Positions 16,629 to 25,317 of a DNA stretch of 64,000 bases are shown piece after piece (the stretch's first letter is position 1; each line of letters starts with the position of its first letter). The stretch is from a bacterium (lineage in GTDB: Bacteria; Myxococcota_A; Bradymonadia; Bradymonadales; Bradymonadaceae). Below the pieces are notes generated by a model, which saw only the letters and a program-made list of their open reading frames with translations, made no database searches and was not told the origin of the DNA. Both the position numbers and the translations under genes were made by a program. Where the stretch lies: assembly GCA_030427705.1 (NCBI GenBank), contig JAUIBR010000018.1, positions 1-64,000 on the forward strand, read 5' to 3'.

Positions 16629-18461
16629 ATGGCTGGCGACTGGCATAGCGACCCTAACGACGAACAGAATTCCCAACAAAATAGCGCCCCACCGGTGGTT
16701 CCACCGCAAGAGACCAAAGACGATGACAAGGTCGACGCGAACACGTTGATTATTGCGTTTGTCGTTTTGGGCGTGACGTTTGGCGCTGCATCATTTGTGT
16801 TGTTTGGCGGGGATGCGGCGAAAGACGTCTACGATGCCGTCGATGAGCAACAGACATTTGCTGAGGTGAATGCCTCCAAGAGCGCGAACCGGACCGTCCA
16901 TCGGGGCATCAATCGGGCAAATCAGACGTTACGCGATATGGAGCGCGAGGACCGCAAAAAGGCCATCGAGGACTCCGAGCAGCTGATTGAAGATCTACGC
17001 AAGGCCGCCAAGGTCGATATCGATTTCAAGAAGCGTGATGCCATCGCGGACCAGTTAGTTGAGCGGGTCAATGACGGCCATTTGAAAGGCCGAGAAGCCC
17101 AGAGGGCTTTGTGGGAGAACGGCGCTAGTGAACACATTCTGAAGCTCAAACCAGACGACAAATTCGACTACTTCTTCAAGGCTATCATCAAGCATCGGGC
17201 TTGGGAGAAGCTCGACGAAATCGACGTGAACGAGCTCAAGGAAGACCACCAATTCCAAGCCGCCAAAGGGTACTGCATGGCAGGTCGTCCAGAGATGGCG
17301 AAGCAAATCTACACCTATGTCGACCCGAATGATTCGCGAGGCCGAGTCTACTTCAACGACGCTGTCGCGTGCGGGCTCGCCCCTGTGAAGCGAAACTACG
17401 CGCGCAACGCGCCGTCGGACACGGTGGATTTGTTCATCGCGCGCGAGAACCTGGACATGCTTGTGCCTGCTTATGAATCCATCAAAACGCAGGGGAAGTA
17501 CCGTCGAAGCAATACGTTGTTGGAGGCTGCGGCAATCCTCTACTTGCATGACAAGATAGAGTTCGGCGAGTTGCTGCGAACGACCCACAGCGCCCGTCAC
17601 ATTTGTCGGATTCGCGACCAGTATGGTCAGGAAACGGCCTCTCCGGAATCGTTACTGCGCGTGGTCGAGAAACTGAAGCGCGAGAAGCCCAAGAAGAAGC
17701 AAAAGGAGCGGTTGGCCACGTTGGTCGACCGGATTAACACGGGCGTGCTTGTGGCCGGTCTGACCCGTGGGCAAGACCTTCGTGACAAGGTGGACAAACC
17801 ACTTGAAGAGAGCGAGCAGTGCTGGGCGCGGGTCGAATACGAGTTTGAGCCAGCAGCTGCCCCGAAACGCCTGAAGAACATCCTGAAACGTGCGCGGTCA
17901 AAGAAGGATGTTCCTGTCGCCCACACTCGCGAAAAGGTCGTCACCGCACTTCATCTACTAGCGCTCACGCAGGCTCGTTTGGGCGATTTCGAAGCTGCTT
18001 TGGAGAGCGCAAAAGAAATGCAGGAGGCAGGCCGCGAGACGGTTTACGCGAAGGACGCCGACGCGCTGGTCCTTGCGTTGGCTCACCGTCTAGGTGTGAC
18101 GGACCAGGTGGAGTTCATCGAGGTCAAAGACTACGCAAAGGACTTCTGGGCGGCGATCTTGGGCTCGGACGAAGACAAGCTCGCCTTCCGTGTCGAGAAC
18201 AAACACGGCGTGGGGGCCGACGCGGTCGTGACCTACTACCTGCATGGGGCGCTCGCACCGGGCAATGAGGAAGCGTACATGCAGTCGTTCACGACTTCGA
18301 ACTACGGCCTTGCGACGGACTATCGATTACGTGCGGAAGCTGCACGTTGGCGCGGTGACAGCGAAGCGGAAGCGAAGTGGTTGGAGAGACGCGCCGAGTT
18401 GTTGGAAGCGTCGAAAGACCCGGCGAAAGGCGGGTATCAGATGGCGCTGTCACGCCGTTGA
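16629..18461 (+). CDS. Membrane-anchored helical-repeat (TPR-like) protein
   Basis: 610 residues; the ATG at 16629 has AGGAGG 5 nt upstream and is preferred to one at 16593. A polar Gln/Asn/Pro-rich N-terminus of about 40 residues precedes one transmembrane helix (LIIAFVVLGVTFGAASFVLF). The rest is almost all alpha-helical, with a coiled-coil-like stretch (ANQTLRDMEREDRKKAIEDS) and degenerate TPR-like pairs (ALTQARLGDFEAALESAKEM, AEAARWRGDSEAEAKWLERR). No catalytic motif. Its last 25 bp overlap the 3' end of the convergent gene. Confidence 0.65.
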   Translation: MAGDWHSDPNDEQNSQQNSAPPVVPPQETKDDDKVDANTLIIAFVVLGVTFGAASFVLFGGDAAKDVYDAVDEQQTFAEVNASKSANRTVHRGINRANQTLRDMEREDRKKAIEDSEQLIEDLRKAAKVDIDFKKRDAIADQLVERVNDGHLKGREAQRALWENGASEHILKLKPDDKFDYFFKAIIKHRAWEKLDEIDVNELKEDHQFQAAKGYCMAGRPEMAKQIYTYVDPNDSRGRVYFNDAVACGLAPVKRNYARNAPSDTVDLFIARENLDMLVPAYESIKTQGKYRRSNTLLEAAAILYLHDKIEFGELLRTTHSARHICRIRDQYGQETASPESLLRVVEKLKREKPKKKQKERLATLVDRINTGVLVAGLTRGQDLRDKVDKPLEESEQCWARVEYEFEPAAAPKRLKNILKRARSKKDVPVAHTREKVVTALHLLALTQARLGDFEAALESAKEMQEAGRETVYAKDADALVLALAHRLGVTDQVEFIEVKDYAKDFWAAILGSDEDKLAFRVENKHGVGADAVVTYYLHGALAPGNEEAYMQSFTTSNYGLATDYRLRAEAARWRGDSEAEAKWLERRAELLEASKDPAKGGYQMALSRR

Positions 18462-19219
18462 CCATCACGTGTGGCCTCATCATCTTCCGTCGTGTCTTCG
18501 ATGAGGATTGGCTCTTTCATACGGTATCTGAAGGCGCCCACGCTGCGGATGGTGAAACCGATACCTATGATGATCGAGAACACAACCGCTACCACCACGC
18601 TCTTCATCGCGATGAACCCTGCCAGGCACGCGAAGCCGACAAATCCGGTGATGGTCGCAAGCCAGAAGTTGTCGGCTGAAAAGTAGGTGACGATCACTGG
18701 AGCTGCAAGGCATCGCCAGAATACGGCTTCGCGCAGCCTCAGCGTGCGTTCGTCGACCGCAAGCAACGCGGTGGCCCCGTCTTTTTGAGCATCGGAAAGA
18801 CGCTCGAACATGTTCAAGAGATCTTTTTCGAGGTCCCCGCTTCCTTGGACTAGCTCGCGTTTAGGCATATTCGCCGGCGGGTTGCTCCAATCAGAAACTG
18901 TAAACCCCGTCCCGTCGGCAAACATGAGCGAGATTAGGTGTTCTCCTGTAAGGTCGCCGTTCATCACGTACTCAATCACGACCGCGCCGTCTTTCGCCGT
19001 CCAGATTTCCGTGTCGATATCCATGTAATTTACACGGGAGATTTCACGGGCGAGGGGCTGGCAGTCATGCCGAAGAAGGGTTTGTAGAATGTCATCGTCC
19101 AGCTCAGACGACTCCCGCGTGAGCGGGTTTGATTTCACGACCAACGATAGCCACTCAGGCCGGTCTGAGTTGGCCAATAGCTGTTCGTAGTTCAAGATTG
19201 TGTCGTCATACGATGTCAT
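18437..19219 (-). CDS. Membrane protein with C-terminal helix pair, unknown
   Basis: 260 residues. A soluble N-terminal region (residues 1-165) with no recognised domain is followed by two hydrophobic helices (VFWRCLAAPVIVTYFSAD through TGFVGFACLAGFIAM, and VVVAVVFSIIIGIGFTI) and an acidic tail. Its ATG overlaps the previous stop (ATGA), so it is translationally coupled to the ExbD-like gene upstream. The 3' end overlaps the convergent TPR-like gene by 25 bp. Confidence 0.62.
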   Translation of the reverse strand: MTSYDDTILNYEQLLANSDRPEWLSLVVKSNPLTRESSELDDDILQTLLRHDCQPLAREISRVNYMDIDTEIWTAKDGAVVIEYVMNGDLTGEHLISLMFADGTGFTVSDWSNPPANMPKRELVQGSGDLEKDLLNMFERLSDAQKDGATALLAVDERTLRLREAVFWRCLAAPVIVTYFSADNFWLATITGFVGFACLAGFIAMKSVVVAVVFSIIIGIGFTIRSVGAFRYRMKEPILIEDTTEDDEATRDGQRRDSAI

Positions 19220-20229
19220 AGGTCCTCATGTTCGGTCGAAACCGCCTGAACCTCAAGCAGTGGCAGCAGACGTGAGTTTTTTGTGTCCTGTACCCGCATC
19301 ACATCAATCACCTGTTGAACGGGAACGTCATCGTCAGCCCGGACTTTGAAGAAGCCGCTGTGCCCATCGCGTTCTTCAAACCGCTTGAGTGCGGCAATAT
19401 CAATCTCCTGCCCATCTAAGTGCACGACCGGGAGCGGACCCTCGTGCTGCGGAATCTCGCCGATATCGGATGAAATTCGCGCGATGTAGGTGGTTCCGTA
19501 CGCCCCGTTGTAGACCACGACTCGGGTATTCCAAGTTTCTGGAACGTGGCTCAGATACGTGTTCAATCGAGAGAACGGTGCGTCGCGGTCGATGGCGATT
19601 ACCAGTCTGCTCCGGTCGTACAGGTAGACAGGGGTACCACGGCGGTCGACCTCTTCGATGACCTGATCCAATGCCTTCGGCAAGTCAGACGGGGCTGCGA
19701 TGAGCGTCGAATCTCCGGCCTCGAATGGAGGGTAGATTGGGTTCATCGACAGTCGCGCTTCATCCTCCGTAACAAGCAGATATGGGCCAGGCTCGTCCCC
19801 ACGAATAGTGACCATAGGCCCGATGACTTTTGGCACAGATAGTCGGGCGGGATTCGCCGAAGGTGATGTTATGGCGTACCCCGCTTCCATCATTCCTCCG
19901 GCCTGAGTCAACAACCACACAGGCGTGGCAAATGTCACAACACCGAATAGCCCGACGACCACCATGTTTCGTCCCGGTCCGGTAAGGGAAGACCAACCCT
20001 GAAAGAATCCAAAGAATATCAGGCAGAATGACAGGATCATCAGACCCAACCCCACAGAGTAGATTCCAGCAGTTTCAAATCGAAAGCCCGCGGCGAACGC
20101 GAGCGCCGAGAAAAAGGCCGCAAACGACAGAACGGTGATGGTCGAATACACCAGCATTCGGTTTTGTGATTCGTGGTCCTGTCTTCGCCGTTTCAGACGA
20201 CGTGCTTTGCGTTGATCTCGAATAGCCAT
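19216..20229 (-). CDS. Membrane protein with ExbD-like periplasmic domain
   Basis: 337 residues; GGAGG lies 7 nt upstream of the ATG. A basic N-terminus, about three transmembrane helices (residues 25-110) and a periplasmic region follow. Its end (GFFKVRADDDVPVQQVIDVMRVQD) matches the ExbD/TolR pattern of radkdvpyxxvidvmd, and an earlier segment (PVYLYDRSRLVIAIDRDAPFSRLNTYLSHV) looks like a second, diverged copy of the same fold. No ExbB is adjacent. Likely an envelope energisation or sensing protein; function inferred only from fold. Confidence 0.58.
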   Translation of the reverse strand: MAIRDQRKARRLKRRRQDHESQNRMLVYSTITVLSFAAFFSALAFAAGFRFETAGIYSVGLGLMILSFCLIFFGFFQGWSSLTGPGRNMVVVGLFGVVTFATPVWLLTQAGGMMEAGYAITSPSANPARLSVPKVIGPMVTIRGDEPGPYLLVTEDEARLSMNPIYPPFEAGDSTLIAAPSDLPKALDQVIEEVDRRGTPVYLYDRSRLVIAIDRDAPFSRLNTYLSHVPETWNTRVVVYNGAYGTTYIARISSDIGEIPQHEGPLPVVHLDGQEIDIAALKRFEERDGHSGFFKVRADDDVPVQQVIDVMRVQDTKNSRLLPLLEVQAVSTEHEDL

Positions 20230-20371
20230 GTGTCACCTCCAAGAACCCCTTTGATAAAGTGAACACTAAGGTTGCGGGGATTAGTTGGATAATCCTCAGT
20301 AGGTGGTTCGACTGAGTCGAACTTTTGGTTTCGAGTGTTTGGCAACCCGCCTTCGGTGTTACGCTGGTCGT

Positions 20372-21304
20372 ATGAAACACCTAATTCTATTGATGATTTT
20401 CGTTGCGGCGTGTTCGACGACCGCGCCGGCTGAGTCGACGTCTGAGCAGAAACCGCAGATGGAGCCTGAACCTCAGCCCTCGCCGGCAGCCGAGCCCATG
20501 GCAGAGGAAGCGCCGGCTGAAGAGGCGGACGAGCCTGACGCGGCGGATGAGGCCGACGAGGCTGACGAGGAGCCAGCTCGACCCAGCGTCGAGTGGAAGT
20601 TCAAGACCGAGTTCGATGCCCTGCTGGGGTTTTCTGCGGATGGCGCGTTGTATGCGGTTAATTCATCGGTGGGTCATGAGGAAGAGCCCGGTTGGCCGGA
20701 GTTTTGGATTCAATTCATTGAGGTGCGCGAGACGAAGTCTCACAAGCCGGTGGCGATTTATCCTGGGCAGAAGCCGACCGAAATCCCCGAAGACTGGGGC
20801 TTTCGGCCTGAAGACGTGACGGACGACGAAGAGAAGGCAGCTCTGGCTTATTGGAAGAAGGCGAACAAGCAGTATCCGAAGCCTGTGGATTTGAAGAAGT
20901 TGGGCATCCAAGAGCCGAAGAAAGTCGCGACGAAAGCCCTGCAGTTTCGAACCGAGGGTGCGACGCCGGGAGCCACGAAGTTTGTCGTGAAAGCCGGAAA
21001 TCCAGCGACGTATAAGTGGACCGGGTTTGATGACAAAGCTCGACAGGGTTCTCAGGAACCGCCGTGGATCGTCGTCAGCAGTGCAGGCGCCGAGCTGTTC
21101 AAGTGGCGGCCAAAATACAAGGCCGAGGACGTGCTCGAAATGGCGGATATGGACGTCCCGTGGATGGAAGGCAGGCTGACCGTATACGCTTTTGGGAACC
21201 CGCCGAACTACGCGATAATCGTGACATCGCAAGTCCTTGGTGTGCACGAAGAGATGGGCTCGATGTTCACAAAAGAATTGGTGTTCGTGCCCGCTAGCCG
21301 CTAG
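20372..21304 (+). CDS. Acidic-linker lipoprotein, unknown function
   Basis: 310 residues from the ATG at 20372; the longer frame from 20303 would bury the signal peptide. Lipobox VAAC, then a Pro/Glu/Asp/Ala-rich linker of about 60 residues instead of the Asn linker of its neighbours. The globular part has no recognised family. The last codons and TAG stop are encoded by a family A copy (21291-21306). Confidence 0.68.
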   Translation: MKHLILLMIFVAACSTTAPAESTSEQKPQMEPEPQPSPAAEPMAEEAPAEEADEPDAADEADEADEEPARPSVEWKFKTEFDALLGFSADGALYAVNSSVGHEEEPGWPEFWIQFIEVRETKSHKPVAIYPGQKPTEIPEDWGFRPEDVTDDEEKAALAYWKKANKQYPKPVDLKKLGIQEPKKVATKALQFRTEGATPGATKFVVKAGNPATYKWTGFDDKARQGSQEPPWIVVSSAGAELFKWRPKYKAEDVLEMADMDVPWMEGRLTVYAFGNPPNYAIIVTSQVLGVHEEMGSMFTKELVFVPASR

Positions 21305-21306
21305 CG
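21291..21306. repeat. Short family A copy at a stop codon
   Basis: CCGCTAGCCGCTAGCG contains the terminal ASR codons and the TAG (21302-21304) of the acidic-linker lipoprotein. Confidence 0.7.
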
Positions 21307-21396
21307 CTCCTCGCCCATGATTCCGAGAAATCCACTCACCTCTTGCACCTCGGTTTCTGGCGAGTTAGCTTGATTACCTAACCGCAGGAGATCGTT

Positions 21397-24300
21397 ATGA
21401 GATATCGGGGGGTTCCCACTTGGCTTTTGATTCTGGCGCTTGCTGGCATCGTTGCGTGCGGCGATGAGGGCGGTGGCGAGACTCGGTCAAACAACACCAA
21501 CAACAGTAATAACGGGACGAACAACCAGCCGATGGGCATGTGGACGCCTGAGGATTGCGCGACTGATGTCGATGACGATCAGGACGGCGCCGCGGGTTGT
21601 GCGGACAGCGACTGTTACAGCGTTCAAGCCTGTGTGTTTGAGCCTGCGTTCAATCCACCGGACTTGCCGCTAAATGGCGTCATTAGTCTTTGGGAGCGTA
21701 GCAGTTGGTTGTTTGAAGACGGCGCTTTGCAACGTGGCGTTGTGGATGGAGCGATTGACCCCGCGAATATCGGGACCGTGACCGGGCGTATTGTGGACAT
21801 CGCGGGCAATCCGGTCCCTGGTGCCTCGATCGCGATCGCGAACAGACCCGAGTTGGGGCGGACATACACACGTTCGGACGGCAGATACGACATCGCGTTC
21901 GATGCCGGGCAACGCATTGTTTTGCGTGTGTCTGCGCCAGGGTTTGTGACGTCGGACCGTGAGGTCGCCGCGCGCCTGCAACGCCCTTCATCGTTAGACG
22001 AAATCGTCTTGGTCGCTCTGGAGTCGGAAGGCACCACGGTGGACTTCTCGACCACTACCTATGTCGCAGGAACTCAAGCCTCTGACACTGACGGGACTCG
22101 CCGCACCGCGGTTGTGATTCCTGAGGGTACGCAGGCGAGTTTACGCTTTCCAAATGGTGCGACGCAGCCATTGGAAACCATGACAGTTCGTGCCACAGAA
22201 GTCACCGTCGGTGAGGACGGCGACCAGGCGATGATGGCGGAATTGCCGCCACAAACGATGTTTACCTACGCCGCGGAGTTTTCGGTCGATGAAGCGATCG
22301 AAGCCCGTGCGGAAGGCGTGGAGTTTGACCAACCCGTCTTCATCTATGTCGACAACTTCTTGGGTTTTGCGCCGGGTACGCTGGTGCCATCGGGGTTCTA
22401 TGATCGCTCGCAGACTGAATGGGAAGCGATGCCCGATGGCATCGTCCTTCAAGTGCTCGAAGTACAAGGCGACTCGGCCGTGTTGTCGATCGGGGGCGAC
22501 GGGCTTAACGAAGAAGACATCACAAACCTCGCGCTCACCGATGGTGAGCTTGCGCTCATCGCACAGAACTTCGACGTCGGTGACACGTTCTGGCGGGTGC
22601 CGACCCGTCACTTCAGCCCGTTTGATTTCAACTGGGCGGGCTTCTTCCCAGAGGGCACGTTCCCTCCTCCTGCACCCCGCGACAGTGAGCCAAATCAGTG
22701 TACGGCGGGCCAGGAAGTCGGCTCGTTGATTGGATGTAGCGGCCAGACGTTGGGCGAGCGCATTCGCCTCAATGGCACTCCGTTTACGCTGGCATACCAA
22801 AGCGGCCGAACATCAGGTCGCAAACCGGTGATTCAGATCCCCGTCATTCCGGCCGAAGCCATTCTCTCGCCGTTACTATTGGGCGCGAAAGTGGAGGCGT
22901 CCGTCGCCGGTCAATCGCTCGAAACGCGTGAGTATTTGACCGCGGATTCGATTCCGATTGTCGAAGAATACATCTGGGATGGCACCGACCAGTTTGGGCG
23001 TGCGATCCAGGGCTCGGCCGAAGTCGAGGCGAAGGTCACGTTGGTTTATGACGCGCCCTACAACGCCCAATCTGCAAGTACCGCGACAGTCGCTGTCGCG
23101 AGCGCAGCGGGTATTGGAGAAATCCCGCCTGAGTTTGGTTCCTATCCTGCTGGTGATGGCGTCGAGGTACAGCTCGACCGCAGTTATGTCGTAATTCGTC
23201 GCAACTACACAAAGGCTGTGACCGTCGGCACCTATGACGTCGCGCGCGAAGGACTTGGCGGTTGGACGGTCGACCTGCAGCACCGATACGACCCTATCGG
23301 GCGCACCATGTATTACGGCAACGGGCAAGATCTGCCAGCATCAGGTCAGGACCGGAAGTTCACGTTGGTCACAGGAGGAGCCGACGCTGAGTACGTCGCT
23401 GAACCGCCGTCTGATGGGGATTTGGCCATAAACCGCTTGGAAGGCGGGGGTCCCATGACGGTCGGCCACGATGGCGTGGTGTACTTCGCCGGTTTCCAAA
23501 CGGTGTATAGCATCGATCCCAACTCAAACGAGATCAATCGGGTCGCTGGCAAGCTTCTCGACTTCAATACTCAAGACTCTTGGACCGAAGAAGGCGGGGA
23601 CGGTGGACAGGCTCGCGACGCTGAGTTCCTGGAGGTGCGCGCGATCGACGTCGGATTGGATGGTCGCCTGTACATTGTCACGCAGTCCTATGTCTGGCGC
23701 GTCGAAGACGACGGAACGATCACCGAGTTGATGGGCGGCGGCGATAAGCTTGAACTGGAAACGGGAGATCAGGCAACCGAGGTGTCTGCCAACTTTGAAT
23801 TCATCGCGGCCAACCAACACGGAGAGGTCTATGTTGGCGACCAAGGCACAATTTATAAGCGAAAGACGGATGGGCGCATGGAAGTGCTGTTCAGCTACTT
23901 CCTCACCGAATCATGCTTCGAAGACCAGGTCCCATGTTCCGAGGGCGAGGTCATTCCAAATGTCAGTTTGGGCATCATTCGCGGATTTGATGTCGACGAA
24001 TCAGGCGACGTGTATGTCTTGGAGTCCGGCGTGTTTGGCGCCAATGCGGACTACATCCGCAAGATTGGCGTCGACGGACGCCTGACGACTTATGCGCAGG
24101 TGCCTGCCGCCATTCACATCCGCGTCGGGAATGGCGTCGTGATGATTGCGCCTGAAGAGAATGAAGTGACATCCGGCGCGGGCGTCGTCCAAGTTAATGA
24201 CGACGGTGAATTAGTGCCGAGAGTTGGCATATTTCAGGAGCCCGAAAGCCTGTGGGAGATGCTCTTTGGTTTCCGACCAGAGATCTTGAATGGCGAGTCC

Positions 24301-25317
24301 GCGAAACGGCCTGTGACGCCTGGGTATCAGTTCGCTGTGTCCCCAAGTGGGACGTTGGTGTTTTCGGTGCCGGGGCAGATTGTGCGGCTAGACGAGCTGT
24401 TCCCAGGCTACTCCGGCGTGAACTACCAGATCCCCGTGGCGGGCGGCTCGGCCATTGATGAGTTCACACCCGAAGGTCGGCATCTGGCGTCGTTTGACGC
24501 GCTGACCGGCGTCCAGACTTGGGAGTTTGCATACGATACCGAGGGGCGTTTGTTATCGGCAACAGACCGCGATGGTGACGTCACCACGATTGAACGTGAC
24601 GGTAGCGACAACCCCACCAGCATCGTTGGGCCAAACGGCGTGACCTGGACCATGGTGGTTGGCTCGGACGGCATGCTTGAGTCGCTGACCAGCCCCGAAA
24701 ACGAGACGTGGCGATTTACCTACGATGATGGGCTGATGACCGCGATGACCAACCCGCGCGACGAAACATGGTCGTTCACATACGACGAGGCGGGACGGTT
24801 GATTGAAGACAGTATGCCCAATGGAGGCGCATCAACCCTGGTCTACGACAAGGACAAAAACTCCGTTCTGTTCACCTCGCCGGAGGGTCGCGCAACGGAG
24901 TATCAGCAGACGCCACCCACCAACGCGTTGCGATTCGACGGCGTTGAGACCGGGGACCTGTCGTCCGGCACGGCCGAGCTGCGCGACGGTTGGTCGTTGA
25001 GCGAGTCGCAAGACGGAAGCAGCTATCGAAGCCGGACTGCAGCGCATCCTGTCTATGGCATGATCGCCAGCTTCACAGCGGACGCGCTGTTCAGGACCCC
25101 CGCTGGTTTGGAGCTACGGACCGAGACAACCGAAGAGGCCGAAACCATGGCCAGCGACCTGAAGACAGGCCTCAGTAGCTGGCGCAAAGACACCACTAAT
25201 GGCGTGGAGACTGTGACGGAATCTGGGACGCGAGCACCAATACACTGTCCATGGAGACCGGCGAGGGCCGCGAAGCAACCACAATTCTGGACGCAATGGC
25301 GCGCCCGGATACCATGA
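21397..25317 (+). CDS. Rhs-family lipoprotein, 5' part (frameshifted)
   Basis: 1306 codons with GGAG upstream of the ATG. Order: signal peptide with lipobox IVAC, short Asn linker, MopE-like Asp/Cys segment, a carboxypeptidase-regulatory-like fold (VTGRIVDIAGNPVPGASIAIA to GFVTSDREV), beta-rich domains, NHL/teneurin-like beta-propeller strands (about residues 680-1000), then the first YD/Rhs repeats (FAYDTEGRLLSATDRDGDVT). The frame is lost near 25220 and the last 30 or so codons are out of frame. The Rhs shell continues in the -1 frame (WDASTNTLSM). In intact Rhs proteins the YD repeats form a cocoon around a C-terminal toxin; the lipoprotein start suggests surface display. Confidence 0.85.
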   Translation: MRYRGVPTWLLILALAGIVACGDEGGGETRSNNTNNSNNGTNNQPMGMWTPEDCATDVDDDQDGAAGCADSDCYSVQACVFEPAFNPPDLPLNGVISLWERSSWLFEDGALQRGVVDGAIDPANIGTVTGRIVDIAGNPVPGASIAIANRPELGRTYTRSDGRYDIAFDAGQRIVLRVSAPGFVTSDREVAARLQRPSSLDEIVLVALESEGTTVDFSTTTYVAGTQASDTDGTRRTAVVIPEGTQASLRFPNGATQPLETMTVRATEVTVGEDGDQAMMAELPPQTMFTYAAEFSVDEAIEARAEGVEFDQPVFIYVDNFLGFAPGTLVPSGFYDRSQTEWEAMPDGIVLQVLEVQGDSAVLSIGGDGLNEEDITNLALTDGELALIAQNFDVGDTFWRVPTRHFSPFDFNWAGFFPEGTFPPPAPRDSEPNQCTAGQEVGSLIGCSGQTLGERIRLNGTPFTLAYQSGRTSGRKPVIQIPVIPAEAILSPLLLGAKVEASVAGQSLETREYLTADSIPIVEEYIWDGTDQFGRAIQGSAEVEAKVTLVYDAPYNAQSASTATVAVASAAGIGEIPPEFGSYPAGDGVEVQLDRSYVVIRRNYTKAVTVGTYDVAREGLGGWTVDLQHRYDPIGRTMYYGNGQDLPASGQDRKFTLVTGGADAEYVAEPPSDGDLAINRLEGGGPMTVGHDGVVYFAGFQTVYSIDPNSNEINRVAGKLLDFNTQDSWTEEGGDGGQARDAEFLEVRAIDVGLDGRLYIVTQSYVWRVEDDGTITELMGGGDKLELETGDQATEVSANFEFIAANQHGEVYVGDQGTIYKRKTDGRMEVLFSYFLTESCFEDQVPCSEGEVIPNVSLGIIRGFDVDESGDVYVLESGVFGANADYIRKIGVDGRLTTYAQVPAAIHIRVGNGVVMIAPEENEVTSGAGVVQVNDDGELVPRVGIFQEPESLWEMLFGFRPEILNGESAKRPVTPGYQFAVSPSGTLVFSVPGQIVRLDELFPGYSGVNYQIPVAGGSAIDEFTPEGRHLASFDALTGVQTWEFAYDTEGRLLSATDRDGDVTTIERDGSDNPTSIVGPNGVTWTMVVGSDGMLESLTSPENETWRFTYDDGLMTAMTNPRDETWSFTYDEAGRLIEDSMPNGGASTLVYDKDKNSVLFTSPEGRATEYQQTPPTNALRFDGVETGDLSSGTAELRDGWSLSESQDGSSYRSRTAAHPVYGMIASFTADALFRTPAGLELRTETTEEAETMASDLKTGLSSWRKDTTNGVETVTESGTRAPIHCPWRPARAAKQPQFWTQWRARIP

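Noticed and set aside
25210-25230. Programmed -1 frameshift site in the Rhs gene
   Set aside because: No slippery heptamer or stem-loop is evident; a base deletion explains it better.
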